Assembly (NCBI RefSeq): GCF_040676615.1
Contig: NZ_JBFAPI010000006.1
Coordinates: 186,001 to 250,000, forward strand
Source: Asanoa sp040676615
GTDB taxonomy: Bacteria > Actinomycetota > Actinomycetes > Mycobacteriales > Micromonosporaceae
Direction: 5' to 3'
Length of the DNA stretch: 64,000 nucleotides
The notes beneath the pieces were generated by a model that was not told the origin of the DNA, did not search any database, and saw only the letters and a list, made by a program, of their open reading frames with translations. The translations under genes and the position numbers were made by a program. Of this stretch, positions 8,790 through 17,456 are shown piece by piece (the stretch's first letter is position 1; every line of letters starts with the position of its first letter).

Positions 8790-9775
8790 TCGACCAGCGT
8801 CCGCACCAGCTCGAAGGAACGGATCCGGTCCTCCACGTCGTACACCATCGTGGTGAGCATCAGCTCGTTGGCCTGGGTGGCCTCAAGCAGGGCGCCGAGC
8901 TGTCCGGCCACCGTCGACGGCGAGCCGACCGCCTGCCCGACCTGGCGGTCGGCCATGAACGCCCGCTCCACGTCGCTGAGCGGGTAGGCGGCCGCCTCCT
9001 CGGGCGTGGCCAGCGGCTGTGGTTTGCCCTGGCGCATCCGCAGGAACGAGAGCCCGGCCGGGCCGGTCAGGAACTGCGCGCGCTCGTCGGTGTCGGCGCA
9101 GACGGTCGACACCGCGACCATCGCGTAGGGCTCGTCGAGCCAGCGCGACGGCGTGAACCGGTCGCGGTAGAGAGCCAGCGCGGGCAGCGTGTTCTGCGCG
9201 CTGAAGTGGTGTGCGAAGGCGAACGGCAGCCCGAGCAGCCCGGCCAGTTGGGCGCTGTAGCCGCTGGACCCGAGCAGCCACACGTCGGGCGACTCGCCGG
9301 CCCCGGGCGACGCGACGATCGGGCCCGGTGTGTCACCGGTGAAGTAGTTGATCAGGCTGGCCAGCTCCTGGGGGAACTGCTCAGCCGAGAGTCCCTCGGC
9401 GGTCCTGCGCAGGGCCAGCGCGGTGGCCTGGTCGGTGCCGGGCGCCCGGCCGATGCCGAGGTCGATCCGGCCCGGGTGCAGGGCCGAGAGGGTGCCGAAC
9501 TGCTCGGCGACCACCAGCGGGGCGTGGTTGGGCAGCATCACGCCGCCGGACCCGACCTTGATGGTCGACGTCGAGGCGGCGAGATGGGCCAGCAGGACGG
9601 CCGGCGCCGACGAGGCGATCGCCGGCATGTTGTGGTGCTCGGCGACCCAGAAGCGGCGGAAGCCGAGCTCCTCGGTGCGCCGGGCGAGCGCGGTGGTATG
9701 GGCGAGCGCCTCGGCCGGTGAGCCGTTGGCGGCGACGGGCGCGACATCGAGCACGGAAAGCGGAACGTCGATCAC
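8777..9775 (-). CDS. LLM-class flavin-dependent oxidoreductase (MsnO8-like)
   Basis: Luciferase-like monooxygenase fold, 332 residues, GTG start. N-terminal PLSVLDVAPV, then RFWVAEHHNMPAIASSAP and the stretch around GSGGVMLPNHAP and RIDLGIGRAPG match the MsnO8-type branch of LLM oxidoreductases. These use reduced FMN or F420 on small organic substrates. The substrate is unknown. No partner flavin reductase is adjacent. It ends tail-to-tail with the PL11 gene with a 13-base overlap, and lies 39 bases downstream of another LLM-fold gene on the same strand, so the two may form one transcript. Confidence 0.88.
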   Translation of the reverse strand: MIDVPLSVLDVAPVAANGSPAEALAHTTALARRTEELGFRRFWVAEHHNMPAIASSAPAVLLAHLAASTSTIKVGSGGVMLPNHAPLVVAEQFGTLSALHPGRIDLGIGRAPGTDQATALALRRTAEGLSAEQFPQELASLINYFTGDTPGPIVASPGAGESPDVWLLGSSGYSAQLAGLLGLPFAFAHHFSAQNTLPALALYRDRFTPSRWLDEPYAMVAVSTVCADTDERAQFLTGPAGLSFLRMRQGKPQPLATPEEAAAYPLSDVERAFMADRQVGQAVGSPSTVAGQLGALLEATQANELMLTTMVYDVEDRIRSFELVRTLVDQRV

Positions 9776-9814
9776 AAACCAGCTACAACGCCGGAGCCGC
9801 CGATTAGCTTCCCC

Positions 9815-10777
9815 CTACAGCTGCTTCAAACGCGGAATCAGCTCACTCGCGGCCCAGTCGATGAACTCCGGCTGGCTCTCGTCGCCGATCTGGAGCAGCG
9901 AGACGTGGGTGAAACCGGCGTCGGCGAACTTCTTGACCGCTTCGACGTGGGCGTCGACATCGGGACCGCAGGTGATGCCGGCTGCGACGTCTTCCTCGCG
10001 CACGAACCGCGACGCCTGCTCGAACGCGGCCGGGTTGGGCAGGTTGGAGTTCACCTTCCAACCCAGCCCGAACCATGGGAACTGCTCGTGGGCCGTCTTC
10101 CGGCAGGCCGCCTCGTCGGGACCCCAGCACATCGGCACCTGGCCGTAGCGGGGCCGCCCGGCGCCGCCCGACTCGTCGTAGAGCTTCATGAGGCGGGCCT
10201 GCGGCTCGGTCGCGATCGCGCCGTCGCCGTATTCGCCGGCCAGTGAGGCGGACTCCGGCCCGGAGAGGGCGACGGCGATCGGCACGCGCGTGTCGGGACG
10301 GTCCCAGACGTAGGCCTCCGGCACCTCGAAGTACTCGCCCGAGTAGGTGAGCGTCTCGCCGTCGAGCAGCGGCCGAATGATCTCCAGTGCCTCGGACAGC
10401 ATCGCGTGCCGCTCGCGCACGTGCGGCCACGGCCCGACGACGTGCTCGTTGAGGTTCTCACCGGCGCCGACGCCGAGCGTGAACCGCCCGTCCGCCAGGA
10501 TCTGCATGGTCGCCGCCTTCTGCGCCACCACGGCCGGGTGATATCGCCGGGTCGGGCAGGTGATGTAGGTCATCAGGTCGGCCCGCGAGGTCGCGTGGGC
10601 CACCGCGCCGAGCACCGCCCAGGCGTACGGCGAATGTCCCTGCGCGTCGAGCCACGGGTAGTAGTGGTCGGAGATGGTGATCTGGTCGAACCCGACCTCC
10701 TCGGCCCGGATCGCGTAGTCGACCAGATCCTTCGGCCCCGACTGCTCGCACAGCAGGGAGTAGCCCACGGCGACCAT
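9815..10777 (-). CDS. F420-dependent LLM-class oxidoreductase (G6PDH-like family)
   Basis: A 320-residue TIM-barrel oxidoreductase of the F420-dependent glucose-6-phosphate dehydrogenase-like group (MVAVGYSLLCEQSGP start, then TISDHYYPW, TCPTRRYHPA, GRFTLGVGAGENLNEHV). The start was set at the ATG preceded by a strong GAGGAGA ribosome binding site, not the longer open frame. It probably transfers hydride between F420 and an alcohol, aldehyde or sugar substrate; the substrate is unknown. It is divergent from the phosphopantetheinyl transferase gene across an 88-base gap. Confidence 0.9.
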   Translation of the reverse strand: MVAVGYSLLCEQSGPKDLVDYAIRAEEVGFDQITISDHYYPWLDAQGHSPYAWAVLGAVAHATSRADLMTYITCPTRRYHPAVVAQKAATMQILADGRFTLGVGAGENLNEHVVGPWPHVRERHAMLSEALEIIRPLLDGETLTYSGEYFEVPEAYVWDRPDTRVPIAVALSGPESASLAGEYGDGAIATEPQARLMKLYDESGGAGRPRYGQVPMCWGPDEAACRKTAHEQFPWFGLGWKVNSNLPNPAAFEQASRFVREEDVAAGITCGPDVDAHVEAVKKFADAGFTHVSLLQIGDESQPEFIDWAASELIPRLKQL

Positions 10778-10852
10778 GTTTCTCCTCCTCGAGAATGTCC
10801 GCTTTCGGCCCGCATACCCTGCTTTCGCGGCCCCAACCGTCGGCCGGGCCGA

Positions 10853-10858
10853 TATCCT
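10853..10858 (+). promoter_or_regulatory. -10 box of a probable leaderless promoter (PPTase)
   Basis: TATCCT fits the actinobacterial TANNNT -10 consensus and ends 7 bases before the GTG at 10866. That spacing would place the transcription start on the start codon, and it supports the chosen start. Confidence 0.5.
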
Positions 10859-10865
10859 CGCCCGC

Positions 10866-11516
10866 GTGCCCCCGCTGATCGCGGCGATCCTGCCGCCCGC
10901 CGTCGTCTCCGTCGACCGCCGCGACGACAGCGACCCGGCACCGCTGTTCCCGGCGGAGGCGCAGATCGTGGCGGCCGCGGTGGCCAGCCGCCGGCAGGAG
11001 TTCGCGACCGTGCGGCTGTGCGCCCGGGAGGCGCTGCGGTCGTTGGGTGTCGCGGCCGGCCCGCTGCTGCCCGGCCCGGGCGGCGCGCCGGCCTGGCCGC
11101 CGGGCGTGCGCGGCAGCATGACGCACTGCGCCGGCTACCGCGCCGCGGCCGTGGCCCGCGCGACCGACCTGGCCGGGCTCGGCATCGACGCGGAGCCCGA
11201 CGAGCCGCTGCCGGCCGGCGTGCTCGATCTGGTCGCCGACCGCGGGGAGCGGGCCGCGCTGCCGACGGACGGGCTGTGCTGGGACCGGCTGCTCTTCTGC
11301 GCCAAGGAGGCGCTCTACAAGGCCTGGTACCCGCTGACCGGTCGCTGGCTGGGCTTCGAGGAGGCGCGGGTGGGGCTGGCTCCGGACGGCACGTTCACCG
11401 CGCGGGTGCTGGTGCAGCGCGCGCCGATCGGCGACACGGTGCGCACCGAGTTCGCCGGCCGCTGGCTCGCGGCGCCCGGCCTGCTGCTCGCCGCGGTGGC
11501 CGTGCCGACCGATTGA
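10866..11516 (+). CDS. 4'-phosphopantetheinyl transferase (Sfp/EntD superfamily)
   Basis: Transfers the 4'-phosphopantetheine arm of CoA to a Ser on carrier proteins of fatty acid, polyketide or nonribosomal peptide synthases. Of its 216 residues the key motifs are present: GIDAEP (Mg-binding Asp and Glu) and FCAKEALYKAWYP (the W/FxxKEAxxK signature), plus SMTHCAGYRAAA upstream. It resembles the EntD/NpgA-like actinobacterial group. GTG start supported by a -10 box 7 bases upstream; a longer frame back to 10776 has no family similarity. No carrier-protein megasynthase is in the window, so it likely acts in trans. Confidence 0.9.
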   Translation: MPPLIAAILPPAVVSVDRRDDSDPAPLFPAEAQIVAAAVASRRQEFATVRLCAREALRSLGVAAGPLLPGPGGAPAWPPGVRGSMTHCAGYRAAAVARATDLAGLGIDAEPDEPLPAGVLDLVADRGERAALPTDGLCWDRLLFCAKEALYKAWYPLTGRWLGFEEARVGLAPDGTFTARVLVQRAPIGDTVRTEFAGRWLAAPGLLLAAVAVPTD

Positions 11517-11567
11517 CCGCTCCGTGCCAGCGGCCCTACTGTGAGTCGACGCCCCAGGGAGCCGGGC

Positions 11568-11588
11568 GGCAGCTGTGGGCAAGCTGCC
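11568..11588. promoter_or_regulatory. inverted repeat upstream of GH5 gene
   Basis: GGCAGCT and AGCTGCC are perfect 7-base arms separated by 7 bases, 38 bases before the mannanase start. It could be an operator or a leader hairpin. It does not match the CebR-like box seen upstream of the GH9 gene. Confidence 0.35.
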
Positions 11589-11626
11589 AGCCCTTGTCAC
11601 GTCTCCCTTGTGAAGGCAGGCTCCAC

Positions 11627-12994
11627 ATGCGACCCCGACTCCTCGCCGCCGTGACGGCGCTGTCCGCCGCCGCGCTCGCGGCCCTGTTCATCCTCACCAT
11701 CGGCTCCCCGGCCCGCGCGGCCGCCGGGTTCACCGTCGCCAACGGCCGCCTCTACGACGCCAACGGCACCGAGTTCGTCATGCGTGGCATCAGCCATGCG
11801 CACACCTGGTACCCGAGCCAGACCCGGGCGTTCGCCGACATCAAGGCGACCGGGGCCAACACCGTGCGGGTCGTGCTCAGCGGCGGCCGCTGGCCGGCGA
11901 ACAGCGCCGGCGACGTGTCCAATGTGATCAGCCTGTGCCGGCAGAACCGGCTGATCTGCGTGCTGGAGAACCACGACACCACCGGGTACGGCGAACAGAG
12001 CGGCGCGGTCACCCTGGCCGCGGCGGTCGACTACTGGATCAGCCTGCGCGCGGCGCTGGCCGGCCAGGAGCGCTACGTCATCATCAACCTCGGCAACGAG
12101 CCGATCGGCAACAACGCCGTCAGTCCAACCTGGACGCAGGCGACGACCGCCGCGATCCAGCGGATGCGCGACGCCGGCTTCGACCACACGCTGATGGTCG
12201 ACGCGCCCAACTGGGGCCAGGACTGGCGCTTCGAGATGCGCGACAACGCCGCCGCCGTGTTCGCCGCCGACCCCGACCGCAACACGGTCTTCAGCATCCA
12301 CATGTATGGCGTCTTCGACACCGCCGCCGAGATCACCGACTATCTCGGCCGGTTCCGCACCGCCGGGCTGCCGATCGTGGTCGGCGAGTTCGGCTTCAAC
12401 CACTCGGACGGCAACCCCGACGAGGACACCATCATGTCGTACGCGCAGGCCAACCGGATCGGCTATCTCGGCTGGTCGTGGAGCGGCAACGGCGGCGGCG
12501 TCGAGTATCTCGACATGGTGACGAGCTTCGACCCAACTAGGCCGACGAGTTGGGGACAGCGGATCATCGACGGTGCCAACGGCATCCGGTCGACCTCGCG
12601 CGAGGCGACCGTGTTCGGCAGCGGCCCGACCGGGTCGCCGACCGTCGGGCCGACCCAGTCGCCGACCGCGCAGCCCACGACCCAGCCGCCGGCCCGCGGC
12701 TGCACCGCCGCCTACAAGGTGATCGGCCAATGGCCGGGCGGCTTCCAGGCCGAGGTCACCGTCACCGCCGGCAGCGCCCCGGTCAGCGGCTGGTCGGTCG
12801 GCTGGACCTGGGCCAACGGCCAGCAGATCACCCAGTCCTGGAACACCACGCTGACCACCTCGGGCAGCACGGTGACGGCCCGCAACGTCAGCTACAACGG
12901 CACCCTCGGTGCCGGGGCCAGCGCGACGTTCGGCTTCCTCGGTTCGTCGACGAGCAGCAACACGGCGCCGGCGCCGACCTGCACGGCCAGTTGA
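11627..12994 (+). CDS. secreted GH5 endo-beta-mannanase-type enzyme with C-terminal CBM2
   Basis: Secreted 455-residue glycoside hydrolase. Signal peptide (about 1-35), GH5 catalytic domain (36-330), a Pro/Thr/Ser-rich linker, and a CBM2 running from Cys359 to the Cys near the C-terminus. The proposed acid/base is Glu158 (NLGNEPIGN) and the nucleophile Glu254 (VVGEFGFN). The motif FVMRGISHAHTWYP near the N-terminus is typical of the GH5_8 beta-mannanase subfamily, so hydrolysis of beta-mannan is more likely than cellulose. ATG start with a GAAGGCAGG ribosome site; longer upstream frame rejected because the signal peptide begins here. Confidence 0.88.
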   Translation: MRPRLLAAVTALSAAALAALFILTIGSPARAAAGFTVANGRLYDANGTEFVMRGISHAHTWYPSQTRAFADIKATGANTVRVVLSGGRWPANSAGDVSNVISLCRQNRLICVLENHDTTGYGEQSGAVTLAAAVDYWISLRAALAGQERYVIINLGNEPIGNNAVSPTWTQATTAAIQRMRDAGFDHTLMVDAPNWGQDWRFEMRDNAAAVFAADPDRNTVFSIHMYGVFDTAAEITDYLGRFRTAGLPIVVGEFGFNHSDGNPDEDTIMSYAQANRIGYLGWSWSGNGGGVEYLDMVTSFDPTRPTSWGQRIIDGANGIRSTSREATVFGSGPTGSPTVGPTQSPTAQPTTQPPARGCTAAYKVIGQWPGGFQAEVTVTAGSAPVSGWSVGWTWANGQQITQSWNTTLTTSGSTVTARNVSYNGTLGAGASATFGFLGSSTSSNTAPAPTCTAS

Positions 12995-13015
12995 AGCCCA
13001 GCGCCGGGGTCGGCG

Positions 13016-13879
13016 TCAGTCGACCTCGGCGCTGCCGGTCACCCGGAGCTTGCGGCGGGCGCGCTCGGAGAACGTGGTGTGCCCGAGGCGGATCACCCGG
13101 GCCGCGCCGGGCACCGCGTTGATCTCCAGCTTGTCGCCCGGGCCGACGTAGGTGGCGACGCCGCCGTCGACCTCGACCGCCAGCCGGCCGCTGCGTTCGA
13201 GCACGTCGAGGCTGAGCGTCTCGTCGACGGAGAGCATCAGCGCCCGGTTGTAGGACGAGTGCGGCGACGACGGCACGACCAGCACGCCCTCGAGGTTGGG
13301 GGAGACGATCGGACCGCCGGCCGAGAACGCGTACGCCGTCGATCCGGTCGGGGTCGCCACGATCACCGCGTCGGCGGCGTACCGGACGAACGGGACGCCG
13401 AGGATGCCGACGCCGATGGCGGCGGAGCCGTCGCCGGGCACCCGTACGAGCGCGATGTCGTTGAAAGCCGTGACGTCCCGACCGTCCGGCAGCGTGGTGT
13501 GGACCGCTAGCCGCTCCTCGAGGGTGTATTTCCTGCCGTCGATCGAGGAGAGCGCCCAGGGCAGGTCTTCGACGTCGATCTCGGCGAGGTAGCCCAGCTT
13601 GCCCATGTTGACCCCGAGCACGGGAGTCTTGGTGTAGGCGGCCAGCCGCATGCTGCGCAGCATGGTGCCGTCGCCGCCGAGACTGACCAGGATGTTGGCC
13701 TTGTCGGCCAGGGTCTCGGGGTCGACCGGGATCGCGTTGCAGTCGATCCGGGCGATGTCGTCGGCCAGCCCCAGCACCGAGGCGCCGTGGCTGCCGGCCC
13801 ACTGGAGGATCGTTTCCATCGCCGGGGCCGAGTCGCGCTGCGGATGCAGGACGATCCCGACGGTATGCACCATTCCCAC
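13016..13879 (-). CDS. nadK: NAD kinase
   Basis: ATP- or polyphosphate-dependent kinase making NADP from NAD in the cytosol. About 287 residues, usual for the family. Conserved GGDGTMLR (diacylglycerol/NAD kinase nucleotide-binding motif with catalytic Asp), NDIAL, and TPTGSTAYAFSAGGPIV are all present, so it should be active. GTG start at 13879 is supported by a TACAGT -10 box 6 bases upstream (leaderless); an ATG at 13873 is possible. Actinobacteria usually carry a nadK next to recN; this one stands alone beside a secreted glycanase, so it may be a second copy. Confidence 0.92.
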   Translation of the reverse strand: MGMVHTVGIVLHPQRDSAPAMETILQWAGSHGASVLGLADDIARIDCNAIPVDPETLADKANILVSLGGDGTMLRSMRLAAYTKTPVLGVNMGKLGYLAEIDVEDLPWALSSIDGRKYTLEERLAVHTTLPDGRDVTAFNDIALVRVPGDGSAAIGVGILGVPFVRYAADAVIVATPTGSTAYAFSAGGPIVSPNLEGVLVVPSSPHSSYNRALMLSVDETLSLDVLERSGRLAVEVDGGVATYVGPGDKLEINAVPGAARVIRLGHTTFSERARRKLRVTGSAEVD

Positions 13880-13907
13880 ACGGCAACTGTAGTGCGCGCG
13901 GACGGCG

Positions 13908-13938
13908 GAGCGCCCGGTCCGCGAGGGACCGGGCGCTC
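13908..13938 (-). terminator. 13-bp GC-rich hairpin terminator after LolA-like gene
   Basis: GAGCGCCCGGTCC and its exact reverse complement flank a 5-base loop, 12 bases beyond the stop of the minus-strand LolA-like gene. There is no U-run, as is common for actinobacterial terminators. Confidence 0.7.
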
Positions 13939-13950
13939 GGCCGGATCGGG

Positions 13951-15051
13951 TCAGCGGTGGCTGGCCGCGATCTCGTAGAGCTTCTCCGGGCTGACCGCGC
14001 CGATGAACACGCGGCCGTCGTCGGTCAGCAGCCCGGTCACGAGCCGGCTGCTGAACAGGTGACCGCTGCCCCACCCGCCACTGACCTCGGGCAGCGAGCC
14101 GAGCAGCCCACTGATCTCGGCCGGCGCCTTGTCGGTGCCCTGGTCGAGCTTGGCCATCACGACGGTGGTCCAGCCCTTCCCGATGATCGTCGGCTCGGCG
14201 CTGACCGGCGGCTTGCCCGCCCTCTCGGGCTGTGACTTCTCCAGATCCTTCAGCATCTGGTTGCCCTCGGTGACCTTGGTGCCGGCCGGCGGGTTGAAGG
14301 CGAACTGCGCGTCGTCGGGCCGGGCGAAGCTGACCATCGTGAACGCGGCCTCGAACGCCGGCTTGTCGGAGGCGGTCGGGTAGACCCGGAACCGCAGCGG
14401 CACGTGCTCGGTCGCGTCGATCGCGACGGAGATCTGCCCGACCAGCGACTCGTGGTCACGAGGGGTCAGGTTGAGCTCGTAGGCGTCGCGCCCGGCGATC
14501 TTGGTCGAGCGCCCGACGCTGACCTGGGTGCTCGGGTCGATCGCCTTGAGCGCCAGGTCGGCCGCCTCCTGCGGGGTGGCGGGGAAGCCGGCGGGCGGCG
14601 CCCCGTGGTCGCCGCTGCCTTCCTTCACCGTCGCGTGGGTGGCCTGCTTGGCCTTGCTGCTCCAGACCCAGGCGTCGGTGCCGTTGCGGATCAGGTCGGT
14701 CTGCGCGTTGGTGCCGACCAGCGAGATCCGGGCCTTGTCGGGCCCGGCGTACCAGACCCGCAGGGTGTGCTGGCCGCTGACCAGCGACACCAGGTTGTCG
14801 TCGCCGAGCATGCCGGCCATGTTGAGGATCGGCGGCAGCCCCAGGTCGGCGCGCTGCACGACGGTGCCGGAGATGCCGTCGAGGCGCGCGGTCTGCAGGT
14901 CGACCAGGAGTTGGGCGGCCGAACGGTCGGGGAGCGTCGGGTCGGCCGCGCCGGCGACGGTGGCCACCGCGGCGCCGCCACCGATCACCGCGACCGCGGC
15001 GGCCGCGGGCACCAGCCAGCGCAGCACCGGACGTTTGGTCAGAACAGACAT
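13951..15051 (-). CDS. LolA/RseB-like exported lipid-binding domain protein
   Basis: A 366-residue exported or membrane-anchored protein: N-terminal hydrophobic segment (about 11-36), then a LolA-like fold region similar to outer-membrane lipoprotein carriers and the RseB domain (LLVDLQTARLDGISGTVVQRADLG, AWVWSSKAKQATHATV, DAYELNLTPRD; shown in part). In Gram-positives such proteins are thought to bind lipids or lipoproteins and to sense envelope state. It is divergent from a two-component system (96 bases between starts), which suggests the regulator controls it or it feeds the sensor. A strong hairpin terminator follows it. Confidence 0.8.
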   Translation of the reverse strand: MSVLTKRPVLRWLVPAAAAVAVIGGGAAVATVAGAADPTLPDRSAAQLLVDLQTARLDGISGTVVQRADLGLPPILNMAGMLGDDNLVSLVSGQHTLRVWYAGPDKARISLVGTNAQTDLIRNGTDAWVWSSKAKQATHATVKEGSGDHGAPPAGFPATPQEAADLALKAIDPSTQVSVGRSTKIAGRDAYELNLTPRDHESLVGQISVAIDATEHVPLRFRVYPTASDKPAFEAAFTMVSFARPDDAQFAFNPPAGTKVTEGNQMLKDLEKSQPERAGKPPVSAEPTIIGKGWTTVVMAKLDQGTDKAPAEISGLLGSLPEVSGGWGSGHLFSSRLVTGLLTDDGRVFIGAVSPEKLYEIAASHR

Positions 15052-15147
15052 GGGTGGTTACCTCCTGCGGAAGATGATGCCGGGTTGACGCTGTGACCCG
15101 GCTGAGAGTGCTGGGAAGCGGTGGCCCCGGGATGGCACGCTTTGCTG

Positions 15148-15804
15148 GTGCGGTTGCTGGTGGTCGAAGACGAGGCGCGGCTCGCGTCGGCGTTGCAGCG
15201 TGGGCTGCAGGCGGAGGGCTTCGCGGTCGACGTCGCCGGCGACGGCCCCACCGGGCTCGAGTTGGCCCGGCACGGCGAATACGACGCCATGATCCTCGAT
15301 GTGATGCTGCCCGGCCTGTCGGGCTACCGGGTGGTCCGGGCCCTGCGGGCCGAGGACCGCTGGCTCCCGGTGCTGATGCTGTCGGCCAAAGACGGCGAAT
15401 ACGACCAGGCCGACGGGCTCGACTGCGGTGCCGACGACTACCTGACCAAGCCTTTCTCGTACGTCGTGCTGCTCGCCCGGCTGCGCGCGCTGCTGCGCCG
15501 GGGCGCGCCGGCGCGCCCGGCGGTGCTGGAGGCCGGCGACCTGTGCCTCGACCCCGCGCAGCGCACGGTGACCCGGGGCGGGGCCCCGATCGGGCTCACC
15601 GCCCGCGAGTTCGCGCTGCTCGAATACCTGATGCGGCGCACCGGCGAGGTGGTCTCCAAGACCGAGTTGCTCGACCACGTCTGGGACGCGAGCCTCGACA
15701 CGGCGCCCAACGCGGTCGAGGTCTACGTCGGCTACCTGCGCCGCAAGATCGGTCGCGAGCGGCTGGAGACGGTCCGCGGCGCCGGCTACCGGCTGGCCTC
15801 GTGA
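15148..15804 (+). CDS. OmpR-family response regulator
   Basis: DNA-binding response regulator of 218 residues. Receiver domain (1-115) with phospho-acceptor Asp51 in MILDVMLPG and Lys101 in YLTKPFS; C-terminal winged helix (about 125-218) with LTAREFALLEYLMRR and the recognition region EVYVGYLRRKIG. Start set at the GTG that begins RLLVVEDE; a GTG 27 bases earlier only adds an unrelated leader. It overlaps the histidine kinase by GTGA, so both are translated together. Likely targets are its own promoter and the divergent LolA-like gene (inference). Confidence 0.93.
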   Translation: MRLLVVEDEARLASALQRGLQAEGFAVDVAGDGPTGLELARHGEYDAMILDVMLPGLSGYRVVRALRAEDRWLPVLMLSAKDGEYDQADGLDCGADDYLTKPFSYVVLLARLRALLRRGAPARPAVLEAGDLCLDPAQRTVTRGGAPIGLTAREFALLEYLMRRTGEVVSKTELLDHVWDASLDTAPNAVEVYVGYLRRKIGRERLETVRGAGYRLAS

Positions 15805-17456
15805 ACCCGGCCCGGTTCTGGCGCCGGCTGAGCCTGCGGGCCCGGCTGATGGTCGTCGGCGTCACCGGCCTCGTCGGCGGGCTGCTGGTGGGCGGCATCC
15901 TGCTGGTCTCGGTGCTCGGAAGCACGCTGCACCGCGGCGCCGAGGAAGACGCCGCCACCATCGCGTCCGGGATGGCCGACCTGATCGCCAACGACTCGCT
16001 GCCCGACCCGCTCCCGGTCTCCGGCGACGACGTACGCGCCCAGGTGATCGACGGCCAGGGCCGGGTGGTCGCCGCGTCGCTTGAGGCCGACCGGCTGGTG
16101 CCGTTCCTCTACCCCGACGAGCGGCCGGCGGCCGGCGCCACGAAGTCGTCCACCGTCTACGTCCCGGGCGACCGGATCGGCGTCAACGGCCCGGTGCAGG
16201 TGGTCGCGGTCCCGGCCGGCACCGTCGACCAGCCCCGCACGGTGCTGGTCGCCAAGTCGCTCAACGACCTGGTCCGCAGCGTCAACCTGCTCAAGGAGTC
16301 GCTGCTGATCGCCTACCCGTTGCTGGTGCTCCTGCTCGCGGCGATCGCCTGGCGGGTGATCGGCGCGACCCTGCGCCCGGTGGAGACGCTGCGGGCCGGC
16401 GCCGAGGCGATCGACGCCACGGCCGGGGCCGGCCGGCTGCCGCTGCCCGAGTCCCGCGACGAGATCCACCGGCTGGCGGTCACCCTCAACGGCATGCTGA
16501 CCCGGCTGGAAGGCGCGCGGGCGCGGCAGCGGGCGTTCATCGCCGACGCGGCACACGAGTTGCGCTCGCCGCTGGCCAACCTGCGCACCCAACTCGAGGT
16601 CGCACAGCGGATCGGCGACCCGCCCGACACCGACGACCTGCTGGCCGACGTCGGGCGGCTCGGCCGGTTGGTCGACGACCTGCTGCTGCTGGCCCGCGCC
16701 GACGACATGGCCGGGCGCCCCGACCCGGTGACCGGGCCGGTCGACGTCGGCGCGCTGCTCGCGGCGGTTGCCTCCCGCTACCCGGCCACGGTCGTGCTCC
16801 GGCCGAGCGAGGCCGCCCTCTGGACGGTGGGCGACGAGTCGGCGCTCGACCGGGTGGTGGCCAACCTGCTCGACAACGCGGTGCGGCACGCACAGAGCCG
16901 GGTCGAGTTGACCGCGACGGCCGTGTCCCGCGGCTGGGTGGAGATCACCGTGACCGACGACGGGCCGGGCGTGCCCGAGGCCGACCGTGACCGGGTGTTC
17001 GACCGGTTCACCCGCCTCGACGACGCCCGGGCCCGCGACGCCGGTGGCGCCGGCCTGGGCCTGTCGATCGTGCGGGAACTGGTGGCGCGGCACGGCGGCA
17101 CGGTCGCGCTCGGCGACGCGGAGCCGGGCCTGCGGGTCGCCGTCCGGCTCCCGGCGGCCGAGCCGATGCTCGAACCGGCACCACCGCTCGAGCCCGAGCC
17201 GCCGCGCGAGCCGGCCGAGCCGCCGCGGGAGCCGGCCGCCCCGGTCGAGCCCGAGCCGCCCCGCGAGCCGGCCGAGCCGCCGCGGGAGCCGGCCGCCCCG
17301 GTCGAGCCCGAGCCCGCGCGCGAGCCGGCCGCCCCGGGCGCGGCCGCAGAGCCAGCGGTCGAGGGCCCGGCGGCGGTTCAGCCGCGGTCGGTGCAGACCG
17401 GCTTGGCGTTGCCGACGACGCCGCCGGAATACACCACGCCGACCACGAAGCAGTAG
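15801..17456 (+). CDS. HAMP-containing sensor histidine kinase with Pro/Glu-rich tail
   Basis: Membrane sensor kinase partnered with the upstream regulator. Two membrane helices (about 16-40 and 160-185) flank an extracytoplasmic sensor of about 120 residues; HAMP follows, then the HisKA domain with His252 in AAHELRSPLANLR. The ATPase domain has the N box NLLDNAVRH, G1 DDGPGVP and G2 GAGLGLSIV. Beyond the kinase core (about residue 450) lies an unusual 100-residue tail rich in Pro, Glu and Arg with a 19-residue duplication. The last 79 bases overlap the opposite-strand TPR gene. The tail may be a late extension caused by loss of an earlier stop. Confidence 0.92.
   Translation: MNPARFWRRLSLRARLMVVGVTGLVGGLLVGGILLVSVLGSTLHRGAEEDAATIASGMADLIANDSLPDPLPVSGDDVRAQVIDGQGRVVAASLEADRLVPFLYPDERPAAGATKSSTVYVPGDRIGVNGPVQVVAVPAGTVDQPRTVLVAKSLNDLVRSVNLLKESLLIAYPLLVLLLAAIAWRVIGATLRPVETLRAGAEAIDATAGAGRLPLPESRDEIHRLAVTLNGMLTRLEGARARQRAFIADAAHELRSPLANLRTQLEVAQRIGDPPDTDDLLADVGRLGRLVDDLLLLARADDMAGRPDPVTGPVDVGALLAAVASRYPATVVLRPSEAALWTVGDESALDRVVANLLDNAVRHAQSRVELTATAVSRGWVEITVTDDGPGVPEADRDRVFDRFTRLDDARARDAGGAGLGLSIVRELVARHGGTVALGDAEPGLRVAVRLPAAEPMLEPAPPLEPEPPREPAEPPREPAAPVEPEPPREPAEPPREPAAPVEPEPAREPAAPGAAAEPAVEGPAAVQPRSVQTGLALPTTPPEYTTPTTKQ
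17190..17339 (+). repeat. 57-bp coding tandem repeat in kinase tail
   Basis: Two near-identical 57-base units (17190-17246, 17247-17303) and a shortened third encode a repeat beginning EPEPPREPAEPPREPAAPV. Codons follow the local GC-rich bias. Confidence 0.88.

Noticed and set aside
10700..12994. Polyketide or NRPS gene cluster around the phosphopantetheinyl transferase
   Set aside because: No synthase, carrier protein, thioesterase or tailoring cluster is found; flanking genes are oxidoreductases and glycanases.
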